64,000 nucleotides of DNA from Amorphophallus konjac (GCA_022559845.1 CM040121.1:514394566-514458565); one strand, 5' to 3'; counted from the stretch's first letter, positions 20,824 to 33,279 are shown. The notes: generated by a model not told the origin, from the sequence alone. Program-made: numbers and translations.

Positions 20824-21934
20824 ATCGACTTGAGGATGCATGATTGCAAATGTGCACTGACTTTAGTTGTGCAAGGTGCAATGTGCACCGACCTGGCTAT
20901 GCATTTGTCCGAATGTGCACTGACCTCTATGTATGCGAGATGCAATGTGCACTGTTTTGGAATGTGCTAGGAGTGGAGGGCTTAGACCTTTTGTTGCACA
21001 GACTATGAACTCTTATGGCTACAACGTGCGCATACCTTATGTTGCAATGAAGCAAATGTGCACCGACTTGAATGTTGCACGGACCTTGTATAGCACAAGG
21101 CGAATGTGCACAGACTATGTGTGAGACATGCAATGAGCCTATTATCAACATGCACCGACCTTAGTTAGCCTAAGGCTGAACATGCATCGGTTTGAACAGT
21201 GAAAGTGCACCGACTTCATTTGCACTGCTACAGGGTTATGCACGAACCTGTCTTGTGTATGCACAGACCTTGACTAAGCTCGCTAGCATGAAGTGCACGG
21301 AGTTCATTCAGGTAAACAACAGTTGTACCGACCTCAATAGCGATGTGCACAGACTTCACGCACTTAAACAGTAAGTTGCACCGACCTTAGTTATGCTTGT
21401 TAGGCAATGTGCACCGACCCTGGCAACTAAGTGCTCGGACTGTCTTATAAGCGTGTGGATAGTGATATGCACATACCTGAATACCCAAGGTAAAAGGTGC
21501 ACCGACCTAAATGTGCTTGAAAGAAGATGTGCACCGACCCTGACTTTAGCTAAGGCTAAACGTGCACCAACTCTAGTATGGCTCAAGCAAAGGCATGCGC
21601 CGACTCTGATAAAGATAATACAAGAATATGCATAGACTCAGTACAGCATGAATGAAAGGATGCACCGACGTTGAAGGCATGTGAACAGAGATATGCACTG
21701 ACGTTTCTAGCACAGATACAAGACCTGCACTGACCTTATCATGCAACATCTCGACATATGCACCGACCTAAACGTGCACACATGGTGTTCGATGGAATGC
21801 CATGCACACAGAAATGTCATGCACACTAACTGTTTGATAAACTAACATGCACACACTCCAAGGCACATTCTTGTGAGAATTTATGATGTTTGACTTATGG
21901 TGTATGACATCATCAAAACCATAGAGATGCAACA
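20824..21934 (-). repeat. 3' LTR of copia A, truncated
   Basis: Matches 30230-31326 of the 5' LTR. Starts at 21934 (TGTTGCATC on the minus strand) and breaks off at about 20824, so only the U3 array part is left (1.1 of about 2.5 kb). Confidence 0.9.
20830..21790. repeat. ATGTGCACCGACCT array in copia A 3' LTR
   Basis: About 30 copies of a motif near ATGTGCACCGACCT (variants TGCACTGACC, TGCACAGACC), one every 25-40 bases, separated by unrelated sequence. The core GTGCAC is palindromic. The same array is in the 5' LTR and, inverted, in copia C. Confidence 0.9.
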
Positions 21935-21958
21935 ATCTCCCCCTTTTGATGATGGCAA
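21935..21958 (-). other. Polypurine tract and flanking inverted arm, copia A
   Basis: The minus strand reads TTGCCATCATCAAAA, GGGGGAGAT, then the LTR TGTTGCATC. The first arm pairs with TTTTGATGATGTCA inside the LTR (21918-21905) over 11 bases, so the tract sits in a stem-loop, as in copia B. Confidence 0.8.
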
Positions 21959-23538
21959 CACTATGAGTCAATCAATTATCAATGCACTCAATAAGGATGA
22001 TTAAGCAAGCATGCAATCACAACACACGCACTAATTCCTGCCAGCTCTAAACAGCAGACCAGCTCAAGCCAAAACACAATTCCATCAAGATATGCAAGCT
22101 GTTCATGATATATGCATGCAGAAACCTTCACACTGACACAAACTTAAGCCAGACTCAAACTTCAGCCAGAATTCATCACTAATCACTGACGCTTACCAGA
22201 ATCACTCCCCCTTTGACATCATCAAAATGAAATTAAGGAGATATGCAGCTGCTGGACAAGTGAGAAAAAGATATAGTTTCATCACAGTGTAGAATGACCC
22301 ATGATCATATCTTAAAAGATTAAGTAGGAGAACAAAAGTAAGCATAGATTCTTCAAATCTAGTAAACAAGAGAGAGCTAGAGTAAGATTGAAGTTTATCT
22401 ACGTACAGAAGATATGATGGAGAACAAGGATGAACAAGTATGTCAAGAGGGATCTGTCCAATACTGTACTAAGTAGACTGCAAGAAACTGATCCACGAAA
22501 ATGGTTCTTCAAGTATTGAGGACAAACAGTCCACAGAATTGTGCAAAGACAGGGGATCTGACGGATTTATCTTTAATGAGCAGCACAGAAATCATTAAGT
22601 AATTTGGTAGTTCACACCTTTTAACATGAGGAGACACCTTGATTAGAGACTAGAATCCCCAGTTACTCAATGTGAAAACCGCATTACTTCTCTTTTAGAG
22701 AACAGAGTTAGTAAGTGAGATGGTTTTTTACGTGAGGAGGCACCTTGATCAGAGGCCAGACTCCCCATTTACTCACCACCTTGCTACCATTGCTCTATCA
22801 TGATCAGATAGAAAATATTTTTGCAATATTTAAACAGAGTTAATCTGATACCTCATGACATAGGAAGATATTCATTTCATTGATGAATTATCTAGTTTCT
22901 CAGTAATCAGACCATTGCTATGGATATTTTTATCCCTTTAAATTTTTGACATGGTATGCTTGAAGACAATACCAGAAGCACTTGATTCTGATGGAATTAA
23001 TTCCCTGAAGTCTAGGTTTTAAGTTTTAGCAAGTTTCATGACATACGAGTTTAGCTTGTTCCATGATCATGAAATATGTAAGAAGATATACTTCTGACCC
23101 TTTATCTAAGTCTCAGCTAATTTATTAGATAGAAGATTCTAGGAATACATCAGTTGCTCAGACTTAAAGGTTTAAGACATGAATGAAATTCTACTCTCTG
23201 TGAATGGACTGTATAAGTTCTTTCAATAGAAGCAGCAACCACACAAATCTCTTAAGATCTTTTAACTCAGTCAACCTTCACAAACTGACCAGCTAGAGAT
23301 GCTCTACCTGACATGCTCTCTATCCAAGGACATGTGATGCATAAATTCCTTCACAAAATGATACCAATTGGATAACTCCCCCTCACCAAATGATCTAATA
23401 TGCAAGTAAATCACATGCAGTATATGCAATTCTTCAAGCCCCTCAACTTATCAGGACAAAGATAAAACTCCCCCTCACAATTTGAACTAATATGCAGACA
23501 CAGAAATATGGAAGCATTTTATTCATGGGGTTTAGAGT
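21959..23538 (-). other. Non-coding 3' region of copia A
   Basis: About 1.6 kb between the RNase H stop and the polypurine tract without a coding frame. SIRE elements often have an env-like gene here; none is left or visible. It contains two copies of a conserved hairpin motif shared with copia B. Confidence 0.6.
22627..22776 (-). promoter_or_regulatory. Duplicated conserved hairpin motif, copia A copy
   Basis: Two copies (22776-22731 and 22670-22627), about 105 bases apart, of a motif that reads on the minus strand GAGTAACTGGGGATTCT then CTCTGATCAAGGTGTCTCC. GGGGA pairs with TCTCC and GCCT with AGGT. Copia B has the same pair of copies at the same spacing. Confidence 0.7.
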
Positions 23539-24423
23539 TCAGGAAGATTTAAAGATGCCTAATTCTCTCCTTAATGTTGTGAATTTGTCATTATCTAGTG
23601 GCTTAGTGAAAATGTCAGCTATTTGATTTGCAGTGCCAACATGGATCAATTCAAAAGTTCCTTTAGACATCTCATCCATAATAAAATGATGTCTGATTTC
23701 TATGTGTTTGGTTCGTGAATGCAAGACATGATTCTTTGCAAGATTGATGGCACTAGTATTATCACAGTAAATGGGTGTGCAGCCTAAGTCTACTTCGTAG
23801 TCCTGAAGTTGATTTTTGATCCAGATCACCTGTGTACCATAGCTCCCTGCAACTACGTATTCAACTTCTGTAGTGGAGAGGGACACAGAGTGCTGTTTCT
23901 TGGAACCCCAAGAAACCAGACACCCACCTAGGAACTGACAATGTCCACTAGTGCTCTTCCTATCTAGTTTGCAGCCAACGTAATCAGCATCGGTGTATGA
24001 AATAAGATCTAAAGCATTTGATGCAGGGTACCACAGTCCTAAGTTATGAGTTCCAGAAATGTATCTAAAGATTCTTTTCACAGTAGCTAAATGCAATTCA
24101 GTAGGCCTAGATTGATATCTAGCACACATACCTACACTGAATTGGATATTAGGTCTCGAGGCAGTCAAATAGAGTAGGGATCCGATCATACCTCGGTATA
24201 GCTTTGCATCAATTTCCTGACCTGATTCATTTGCATCTAGAGAAGTGTTGGTACCCATTGGAGTTGAGATGTGCTTCAAGTTGTCCATCCCAAATCTCTT
24301 GAGAATTTCCATTGAATACTTGGTCTGACTGATGAAGCACCCATCTTCCAATTGCTGCACCTGCAAACCAAGGAAATATTTTAGTTCACCTACCATGCTC
24401 ATCTCAAATTCATTTGACATCAT
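23539..24423 (-). pseudogene. Copia A RT C-terminal part and RNase H
   Basis: Minus strand, open for 294 codons: EFEMSMVGELKYFLGLQVQQ, MEILKRFGMDNLKHISTPMG and YRGMIGSLLYLTASRPNIQF are the thumb side of copia RT. RNase H follows with ISYTDADYVGCKLDRKSTSG (first Asp), STTEVEYVVAGSYGTQVIWI (Glu; usually AE.EY), IYCDNTSAINLAKN (Asp) and IRHHFI. It ends KHIEIRHHFIMDEMSKGTFE and DIFTKPLDNDKF, the usual end of SIRE/Tork pol. The YVDD box lies upstream in another frame at about 24472-24483, because of a slip in a run of eight T at 24503-24510 (plus strand). Confidence 0.92.
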
Positions 24424-25076
24424 TTCAGTAAATTCTCTGCACAGTTCAGTACATGTTGAAGCAAAAACTATGTCATCTACATATACCTGAACTATAATGA
24501 GGTTTTTTTTAGTACCTTTGTAAACAAGGTCTGATCCATCTTACCTCTTCTGTAGCCCTTGCTGAGCAGAAATTTTGTCAGCCTTTCATACAATGCCTGA
24601 GGGGCCTATTTCAGTCCATACAGGGCTTTGTTCAACCTGAAAACTTTGTTAGGATGTGAAGACAGTTGAAATCTAGGTGGTTGATCTACAAAAACCTCTT
24701 CCTTAATAAAACCATTCAAAAATACACTTTTGACATCCATTTGATGAAGTTTCATATTTTTAGAACATGCAAAAGCTAGCAGGATTCTTATAGCTTCTAA
24801 CCTAGCAACATGAGCATATGATTCTTCAAAGTCTACTCCAAACTCCTGGCAGTAGCCTTTAGCTACTAGTCTAGCTTTATTCCTAGAAACTATTCCATCT
24901 TCATTGAATTTATTTTTAAACACCCATTTTGTTCTAATGACAGTTGCATTTTCAAGTCTAGGAACTAGTTTCCACACATTGTTTCTTTCAAATTGCCCTA
25001 GTTCTTCATTCATTGCATTAACCCAAGATTCATCTTTTAAAGCTTCTTCAACAGATTTGGGTTCAATTTGAGACAC
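24424..25076 (-). pseudogene. Copia A reverse transcriptase N-terminal part
   Basis: Minus strand, 156 open codons with ALKDESWVNAMNEELGQFER, VWKLVPRLENATVIRTKWVF, KNKFNEDGIVSRNKARLVAK and LHQMDVKSVFLNGFIKEEVF (catalytic Asp) up to KALYGLK, where a TAG at 24609-24607 replaces the Gln of the usual KQAP. RVT_2 family. The protein continues after the stop and one frameshift to the YVDD box. Thus RT is split by one stop and one homopolymer shift; its catalytic motifs are kept. Confidence 0.92.
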
Positions 25077-25099
25077 TAATGCAACTAGGTCTTGATTAT

Positions 25100-26038
25100 T
25101 TATATTTCTAAGAAAAGACCTTGTCCTAGGGGATCATTCAAATTTCCTATTATGTGTTGAGCAGGGTGGTCCTTCAGAAATCTAACATTAGTTGAGGTCT
25201 CACCTGCTTCAGCTGACCTTACCTGGTTGGGAGCATCTGGTGCTTCATTTGGCTGAATCTCCTCTTCTTGTTTATCTTCTAGGAATTCTCCATCATGCTT
25301 TGAATCCCTGTCATCATCTTCATGGTTAGTAGCACTTTTTGTTTCATCAAAAATGACATGTGGAGACTCTTCAATTTTTTGTTCAGTAATGTTGAAAACC
25401 CTATATGCTCTAGACACTTCAGAGTATCCTAAAAATATTCTAGGATAGCTTTTAGCATCAAATTTATCTAGGTCCTTCTTGTCATTATTATGGATAAAAT
25501 ATTTAGCACCAAAAATTCTGAAGTGAGCCAAGTTTGGTTTCTTACCTTTCAATAGCTCATAAGGGATTTTCTTATGCACTGGTCTTACCATGGCCCTGCT
25601 GATAGTGTAGCATGCTGTGTTGGCCGCCTCTACCCAGAACTTTCTTGGTAATTGGTTTTCAATCAGCATAGTTCGGGCCATCTCCACAATGGTTCGGTTT
25701 CTTCTCTCCACAATTCCATTCTGCTCTGGTGTCCTGGGAGATGAAAATTTGTGTGTCAGTCCTTCATTTTCACAAAAATCAAAAAACATGGAGCTTTCAA
25801 ATTCACCTCCATGGTCAGACTGGATTGAACAGATTTTGTGTTTTCCTTCTTGTTTGATCTTATTGAAAAACTGTTTGAATTTTTGAAAAGCATCATTCTT
25901 GTTAGCTAAGAAAAAGATCCATGAAAATCTAGAATGATCATCAATAATCACATAACCGAACCTACTTCCATTTAGACTCTGAGTTCTAGTAGGACCGAAG
26001 AGGTCCATATGAAGCAGTTCCATTGGTCTAGAAGACAA
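25100..26038 (-). pseudogene. Copia A integrase core
   Basis: Minus strand, 312 open codons. The catalytic triad is visible: LLHMDLFGPTRTQSLNGSRF (Asp), ICSIQSDHGGEFESSMFFDF (Asp) and SPRTPEQNGIVERRNRTIVE (Glu). KIPYELLKGKKPNLAHFRIF and FLGYSEVSRAYRVFN follow, the copia-specific C-terminal part. A stop just upstream, after GKQT, separates it from the zinc-binding part. Integrase joins element DNA to target DNA; the five-base duplications flanking copia B and N1 are its normal product. Confidence 0.92.
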
Positions 26039-26065
26039 TGGCTCAGATCTCAGTTTAAAAGACTT

Positions 26066-26636
26066 TCAGGTCTGCTTGCCTAGAGCACAGGCATCACAAA
26101 TTTTTGAATTTGAGTTGAATTTTATTTTAGGCAGCCCTCTAACCAAATTAAATTTCACCAATTTACTTAACGTACTATAACTCGCATGACCTAAACGCCT
26201 ATGCCAGTTAAAAGCATTATTGTTAAAGTCAGCAGAAAGACAAAGATTTGATTCAGAATTCTTGTTAAGATCTACCATGTAAATATTATTCACCCTATGT
26301 CCTAAAAACTTGATTTTGTCAGAATTCATTTCAAAGATTTTGCATGCATTATTGTCAAAAACAACTCTGTGACCCTTGTCACATAGTTGACTGATGCTAA
26401 GCAAGTTGTGTTGAAGACCATCTACCAGCAAAACCTTTTCAATCACATTGGAGGGGGACTTACCAACTGTCCCTATTCCTATGATCTTACCTTTGTTCTT
26501 ACCTCAAATTTGACCATACCTCCCATTTTCATTTCGAGTTCACTGAACTTTGTCTGATCATCTGCCATGTGCCTGGAATAGCCGCTATCCAGGTACCATC
26601 TATTGTATTCGGCTGCCAGACCAACCTGCAATCAAA
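26066..26636 (-). pseudogene. Copia A protease remnant and pre-integrase zinc domain
   Basis: 26446-26066 holds LLSISQLCDKGHRVVF, then HRRLGHASYSTLSKL and ICDACALGKQT, the HHCC zinc-binding domain (gag_pre-integrs) ahead of the integrase core. Upstream (about 26600-26460) a different frame reads WYLDSGYSRHMADD, the aspartic-protease active-site region (usually DSG.S.HM), followed by stops. Gag-pol is therefore interrupted several times between gag and integrase. Confidence 0.85.
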
Positions 26637-28850
26637 TCAGACACAAGGAAATTTTGGAACCCAAGAAAAGTTGGGTCCAAAGCAGTTACTCATTCCCTCC
26701 AAAATAATCTTAGGAATCCAGACTTGTCTAGTTCCCTTCCTGTGAACAGAATTTTTATTTTCAGCTTGTAAAGTTTTATTAACTCTGGTTCTTGGATTTT
26801 GATGAAATTTATGCTTGATGGCATGTGAGTTGTTCCAATTATAGGTTTTTCTATATGGGTTATTCCAGAACCTTTTCTGATAGGGGAAACTTTGTGAGGG
26901 TTTAGGGTGAACCCAATTTTGCATGTTATGATTCCAATTTCTGTTTTGATTGGGCCATCTATTCTGTATCCACTGTGTTGAAGCATTCCAATTGTTGCCA
27001 TGATTCATTTTCCTGAAATGAGCAGGGTTTGCTCTGTAGACACCCGGGCTCCTTGAGGGAGTAGTCTTGCTACTCTGATGCATTGCAACCTTAGCATGAA
27101 AGTTTTTGTTGGTGACTCTTGATGGAATGGACTTAGTTTTCACAGATTCTTGGGATTTTCCGGTTGAGCTGGATGGGGTGTCCAGCTTCTCCTTTCCCTT
27201 CTCTGAACAGAAGGTTACTGTCTTAAATTCAAATGGCCTTTTATCGGTGGGATTGTATCCCAAACCTTCTTTGTTGAAATTCACCCTAACACCTAGCAAG
27301 GTATCTAGGTTAGATTTTCCTTGCACAATTTTTTCTAGGGTGTTTTGCTTATCTTCAAGATCCTTTTTCAACTTTTCACTCATCTTCTGTAACTCAGAAT
27401 TGACAATTTTTATGGCATCATATTTTTCAGACACAAGATGATTTTCCTTTTGCAACTCATGAAATCTTACCTTGAATTCATCCAGATTCTTGTTTGCTTG
27501 TTCAAAGTCATCTTGGAGGTTTTTATTCTCAATCTTTAAGGAGTTTAATTCTTGAATTTCTTTCTTCAGATCCTCATTTTCCTTTTTCAAGCCGTTTCCT
27601 TCCTCGACTACACTATTCAGTTTTTTCTTAAGCATTTTGTAGTCCTTTGTTTGACAATTAAATTTATCAAGTAAATCTGCATAAGCATCCTCCCAATCAT
27701 CTATATTGTATTGTTCAAAAGGGATGCTTACCTCAGTGTCTGTGTTGGCCATCAGACACAATCTTTCCTTTTCTTCTTCGGAAGAATTTCCTTCAACATC
27801 CTCCTCCTCATCACTCCAGGTGCAGACCATTGCTTTGGACTTTTTCTTCTGCACCTTGGTGTTCTTCTTCTTAAGTTCAGGGCAATCATTTTTCATATGG
27901 CCGGGCCTATGACAATGAAAACAAGTAAGTTTGTCAATGGCCTTGTATTTGCCAAACTTGGAGTTAAAATTCTTACCAGATGATTGAGGTTTTCTTTTCC
28001 TAAACTTCTTGCCTTTGGATCTCAAGAACTGTTGAAATTTGCGGGTCAGTAAGGCTTGCTCATCTTGATCAAGATCTGAGAAGTTTTCAAACTCCGCACT
28101 ACTGCTACTATAACTACTGCTACCACTGCCACTACGAGACCCCTTAAGAGCAATGTTCTTGCCCTTCTTATTTACCTCTTCAACATTCTTTTTTAACGTC
28201 ATTTCATAAGTCATCAGAGATCCAATTAATTCTGTGACAGTCATTTTAGACAGATCCATGGATTCTTCTATGACGGTGGCCTTAGTGTGCCACACGGGAG
28301 ACATCGATCTAAGAATTTTTCGAACTACATCCTTTTCAGAAATCTATTTTCCAAAACCCTTAAGACTGTTCGTGATCAACGACAGTCTGGCATACATGTT
28401 AGTGATTGTTTCTCCAGATTTCATTTTAAACAATTCATACTTGGAGGTGAGCATGTTTACCTTCGTTTCCTTAACTTGGGATTTACCTTCATACATGAGT
28501 TCAAGTTCGTCCCACATCTTCTTAGCCGTCTTGCAAGCAGAAATCCTCGCGTATTCCTCAGGATGGACTGCGCACTGCATTATGTTGAGTGCCGTCCAAT
28601 TGACTGTTGAAAGCCTGATGTGTTCCCTCGTCCATGTATCCTGATCTGGTGGGAGCTCGAATGGTCCTGTTGTAATTACCCTCCAGAGTTCGTGACTTTG
28701 CGCTCTTAAGAACACCTCCATTCTGTTCTTCCAGTAGAAATAATTGACACCATCAAAGAAAGGAGGTCTGTTAATCGAATGCCCCTCGGCAATGAAGCTG
28801 CGAGGAGTATTAGTTCTAGGTCTACCCTGGTCGTTGGACCATATTATGGG
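26637..28850 (-). pseudogene. Copia A gag with one CCHC zinc knuckle
   Basis: The minus strand begins close to the PBS: SINRPPFFDGVNYFYWKNRM, then LWRVITTGPFELPPDQDTW and MWDELELMYEGKSQVKETKV (UBN2/retrotran_gag_2 type). One TAG near 28346 interrupts the frame; the rest is open for 555 codons, with LTEL-type helices, a Ser-rich spacer, one zinc knuckle CFHCHRPGHMKNDC (about 27925-27880), a coiled coil (27700-27330), LLGVRVNFNKEGLGYNPTDK, an Asn/Trp-rich stretch, and QVWIPKIILEGM near the end. The LLG...EGLGYNP motif is shared with copia B and D. No clear ATG is left at the 5' end. Confidence 0.9.
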
Positions 28851-28856
28851 TAACCC

Positions 28857-28868
28857 GCTCTGATACCA
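28857..28868 (-). other. Primer-binding site, copia A
   Basis: The minus strand reads TGGTATCAGAGC two bases after the LTR end TCTATCA. Confidence 0.92.
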
Positions 28869-29161
28869 ATTGATAGAAACACAGAGAGTGATCTAGAAGG
28901 TGGGATGAATAGATCACTCCCAATTTTAAAACTTATAACGGAGGATAGCGTAGAGAACCCAAGAGAAGAGATGCAGAACGCTTCACGCACGATAGGAAAA
29001 CAGACTCACAACGAAATGTACACTCCAGATAGCAATCGGTGATACATAGCTCAATGATCGAGCAGAAGGTGGACAAAGTAGCCAACAAAGATAGTAACCT
29101 CCACCAACCAACGATAAGAAATCTCACAATAACCAGAGCAACAACCACACAAGGAGACAAA

Positions 29162-29235
29162 GGATTTTTTAGGTGGTTCGATTGCCCACAGCAATCTATG
29201 TCCACCCCTCGTCCACACCGAACGAGGATTCCACT
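29162..29235 (-). promoter_or_regulatory. Conserved U5 double hairpin, copia A copy
   Basis: Minus strand: CCTCGTTC...GGACGAGG stem, GGGTGGACATAG, GATTGC...GCAATC stem, CGAACCACCTAAAAAATCC. Confidence 0.75.
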
Positions 29236-29294
29236 AGCTCAGGCTAGAAAAGCAGACTCAGTCTGCGACAACTGCTACCTAACAGCTTGCCCAG

Positions 29295-29470
29295 AGGAAC
29301 ACTCTCTTCTCTTCCTCCAACCCAGAGGGAAAACACTAGTAACACCCAGTCACTAGTAACCGGAGACACAGTCTCCCTTCCTCCAAACCGGAGGGAACCC
29401 ACAAGTGACACCCCGCCACTTACAAATCGGAGACACAGTCTCCCTTCCTCTACACCAGAGGGAACACAGA
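29295..29470 (-). repeat. CCCTCCGGTTTGGAGGAAG repeats in copia A U5
   Basis: Three hairpin-like units of about 60 bases (TCCCTTCCTCCAAACCGGAG on the plus strand). They correspond to the longer repeat in copia B. Confidence 0.7.
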
Positions 29471-29720
29471 AATCATAGACGATAATACTCTGATCAAAAC
29501 GTAAACCAAGAAACGAGAAAAACACCGGAGAATGTAGCTTCAAAGAAGCATAAACACAATCACTGGCTGGCTGCTCTCAAACTCTCTTTCACTTCCTCTT
29601 GGCTTGAACAGGGTTTCTCACGCTCTCTCTTGCTCCGGGAGATGCTCTCTTTTCAGGTGGAGACGATGGGAGCTTTTGCGGAAGCTTTCTTCAGCCCTTT
29701 CTTCGAAGGGTAGTGAATCC

Positions 29721-29731
29721 TTATATATAGG
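29721..29731 (-). promoter_or_regulatory. TATA box of the copia A 5' LTR
   Basis: Minus-strand CCTATATATAAGG, followed downstream by a leader of pyrimidine/purine-rich sequence and the U5 repeats. Confidence 0.7.
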
Positions 29732-29984
29732 AACAGGGGCTCGTATGGATGAGGCAACAGAACCCTACTGAAACTCCATTGGTCCGCGTGTTAGGGAATA
29801 GAATGTTCATTTTTCTCGGATCACGTGCCTTTCATTTGCCCCTTTATCCACGAGCCAGCCTTCTGCCATTTCAGAGATCACGTGCCTCTTCTGTGAACGA
29901 GATTGTTCCCTGTAAAAGAAAGGACAGAGTAGAGTTTATGCCCTGAGTTCTTAAGGGATGCATAACTATATAGTGTAACGATCA

Positions 29985-31200
29985 AACATGCACATACCTA
30001 GGTTCAGTCAAATAGGATGTGCACTGACCTTAACTTGCTGTTAATAAGACATGCTCGGACCATTAACAACACGCAACAAAACATGCACGGACCTTCCATT
30101 GAAGGAACAGGAAAGTGCACGGACCATGAAATGCATACTTACAAGGTATGCACCGACCTAATGTGCAGGTGTCAATAACGTGTACTGCCTTTTAGACGCT
30201 CGAACCACAAAAATGTGCACCGATGCTACAGTGATGTGCATCGACTTGAGGATGCATGATTGCAAATGTGCACTGACTTCAGTTGTGCAAGGTGCAATGT
30301 GCACCGACCTGGTTATGCATTTGTCCGAATGTGCACTGACCTATGTGTATGCGAGATGCGATGTGCACTGTTTTGGAATGTGCTAGCAGTGGAGTGCTTA
30401 GACCTTTTGTTGCGCAGACTATGAACTCTTGTGGCTACACCGTGCACAGACCTTATGTTGCAATGAAGCAAATGTGCACCGACTTGAATGTTGCACGGAC
30501 CTTGTATAGCACAAGGCGAATGTGCACAGACTATGTGTGAGACATGCAACGAGCCTATTATCAACATGCACCGACCTTAGTTAGCCTAAGGCTGAACATG
30601 CATAGGTTTGAACAGTGTAAGTGCACCGACTTCATTTGCACTGCTACAGGGATATGCACGAACCTGTCTTGTGTATGCACAGACCTTGACTAAGCTCGCT
30701 AGCATGAAGTGCATGGAGTTCATTCAGGCAAACAACAGTTGTACCGACCTCAATAGCGATGTGCACAGACTTCACACACTTAAACAGTAAGTTGCACTGA
30801 CCTTAGTTATGCTTGTTAGGCAATGTGCACCGACCCTGGCAACTAAGTGCTCGGATTGTCTTATAAGCGTGTGGACAGTGATATGCACAGACCTGAATAC
30901 CCAAGGCAAAAGGTGCACCGACCTGAATGTGCTTGAAGGAAGATGTGCACTGACCCTGAGTTTAGCTAAGGCTAAACGTGCACCAACTCTAGTATGGCTC
31001 AAGCAAAGGCATGCGCCAACTCTGATAAAGATAATGCAAGAATATGCACAGACTCGGTACAGCATGAATGAAAGGATGCACCGACGTTGAAGGCATGTGA
31101 ACAGAGATATGCACGGACTTTTCTAGCACAGATATAAGACTTGCACCGACCTTATCATGCAACATCTCGACATATGCATCGACCTAAACGTGCACACATG
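29985..31200. repeat. ATGTGCACCGACCT array in copia A 5' LTR
   Basis: About 40 full or decayed copies in presumed U3, upstream of the TATA box on the minus strand. Confidence 0.9.
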
Positions 31201-31321
31201 GTGTTCGATGGAATGCCATGCACACAGAAATGTCATGCACACAAACTGTTCAATAAACTAACATGCACACACTCCAAGGCACATTCTTGTGAGAATTTAT
31301 GATGTTTGACTTATGGTGTAT

Positions 31322-31326
31322 GACAT
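31322..31326 (+). repeat. Target-site duplication of N1, left
   Basis: GACAT, the same as 46940-46944. Removing the insertion rebuilds the copia A LTR end seen in the 3' LTR at 21901-21934. Confidence 0.95.
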
Positions 31327-32169
31327 TGTTTGCGACCGCGGGGAGTCACTTGTCGTTTGGTCCTCGCGACCGGGGTGTACACTCGCCTTTTACGGAAGGT
31401 CGAGATAGGTTGACTGGGCACGCGGGGATTTCGGGGGTGTTGAGAAGAAGGCAGAGAGAACGATAGGAAGGCACTGGAAGGGATGGCATATGGTTCATCA
31501 TTCTAGGAGACTGGGACAGGGATGGCTGGGTGGGTGGAATGCGGGCGTGCCAGTCAATTTCTCGACAATCACCTATAGAACCAAGGATTGACCGGGGAAG
31601 CGTCGCCAGGATGCGGCACGTGGCTCGAGAGATCGGGCGACACGTGGATAGAAGGGGTTCCACGGGTGCGAGTGCGCAGACGATTATGGGGATTCGTGTA
31701 CGGGATGTCTTTTCCCACCGGCCGCAAGCAACCGTTGTTTATTTTACATCAGATTGAATCCGAATACCTTTATTTCTTCTGCCAAAGAGAGAGTTAGGGA
31801 CCTTGGTAGCCGCAACGTCAGGAGGGTTTAGTCCGTGCAACAGCGACAGGGCAACAGCAACACAACAGGGATAACTGGGGGCAGAGAGACTGGTTCCAGC
31901 GAGGAGGGGGATCCGCTCCCTGACTGGATTACATGACTTATATGCCATGAAAGGCATTTATATGGGGGCATGAGAGCCCGATTACAATTGCTTGCAAGCC
32001 ACGGGACAATTCCGTCATTCATGACGGTCCCCGGGTCATTGCATTATTGTGTGGGTAGTTCCGTATCTGTACGTAGTGTTCGTCAGAGGACCTGTGACTT
32101 AGCAGGATGGCGCCCGAGGGGCGTCACAATGTATTCCCGACCTGAGACAGTGTCGAGGTCGGGGCAGTA

Positions 32170-32405
32170 GGGGTGCCGTAGGCACCATTGTGCTGATGGA
32201 GTTGAGTGGTCGGGTGCCGCGAGCCCTGATGTGACTGGAGTAGCTGGCAGTCGGGTGCTGGGGGCACCGTTGTGACTGGAGTAGCTAGCAGTAGGGTGCC
32301 GCGGGGCACCGTTGTGACTGGAGTTGTTGAGTGATCGGGTGAGGCGGGCCCCGATGTGACTGGGGTAGCTGGCAGTCGGGTGCCGGGGGCACCGTTGTGA
32401 CTGAA
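32170..32405. repeat. 41/42-bp tandem repeat in N1
   Basis: Units start with GTGACTGGAG at 32231, 32272, 32314, 32356 and 32397 (steps of 41, 42, 42, 41) and contain AGCTGGCAGTCGGGTGCCGG and GGGGCACCGTT. Confidence 0.85.
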
Positions 32406-32999
32406 GGAGGCGGGCGCCGTGAAGAGACTGAGACCCGAGTACATGTGCATGTGTTCAACTAGTTTCATGCTATATGAGAGCCACGTGGGCTTTACAAATG
32501 GGCCGAGGAGGCCGAAGTACAACTGGCGCAAGTCACGGGACAATTTCGATGCGCAGTCGGTCCCCGGGTAAATGCGTAATAAGGCGGATATCCGCGTGTT
32601 TTACAGAGGCTCTCCATAAGGAGATCGAGACAAGCCCGACTGCCTAGGTTGCAGGGGCGGTCATGGGCTGGCGCCTGACGGAGGTTGGACGCGGCTCAAG
32701 GTGAGCGGTCGGGTCTGGGCCTCAGAAGGTGAATGTCGTTGTGCTGGGGAGTCGAGGCCGGCCCTGGGAATATTACTTCCGGGCCAGGGTCCGGCTAATT
32801 CAAGTCATCAGTCCGAGCGGTCGGAAGCTAGCTCGAGGCAAGCGATAGGCACGTAGTTCCGTGACAGAAGTAGGTGCGACATCATGGCGTATGCATGGCC
32901 ACCGGGGTTGTCATACGCGGGTGGACCCGGGATGCGGGTGTGTTCGCCATTGTCGTAACGCCTTATATGCGGCGGGCATGGACTTGTGTGCGATGGCTA

Positions 33000-33004
33000 G
33001 ACGC
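33000..33004 (+). repeat. Target-site duplication of copia B, left
   Basis: GACGC, repeated at 44994-44998. Confidence 0.95.
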
Positions 33005-33279
33005 TGTTGTGTCCCTGTGATTTTGATGATAGCAAACACTATAAGTCATCTGAATGCATACAATTCTGTTTGTGATGCATATGAATGTTTCATCGAAAAT
33101 CTTATCTGAATTATTGCTGCATTTAAATATGGCTGTGTGGTGTGTGCTTTGGTGCATTTCATTATTGCTGATGCATTTCATAATTGATTATTATCTGGAT
33201 TGTTTGTTATCTGGATATCTTGATGTCAGTCTGTTCAATGGGTCGACCCCCCTTCCAGATGGGTCGACCCCCCAAGTCT

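Larger units (their letters stand above)
28871..31326 (-). repeat. 5' LTR of copia A, main part
   Basis: About 2.46 kb. The outer 24 bases lie at 46945-46968 beyond N1; GACAT is duplicated. It contains the GTGCACCGACC array (29985-31200), a TATA box, purine-rich leader and U5 hairpins. Confidence 0.92.

Noticed and set aside
21356..31065. Possible CRISPR-like arrays (ATGTGCACCGACCT every 25-40 bases with unique spacers)
   Set aside because: The repeat is too short and variable, spacing is irregular, and the array is part of both LTRs of a plant retrotransposon. No cas genes; the DNA is eukaryotic.
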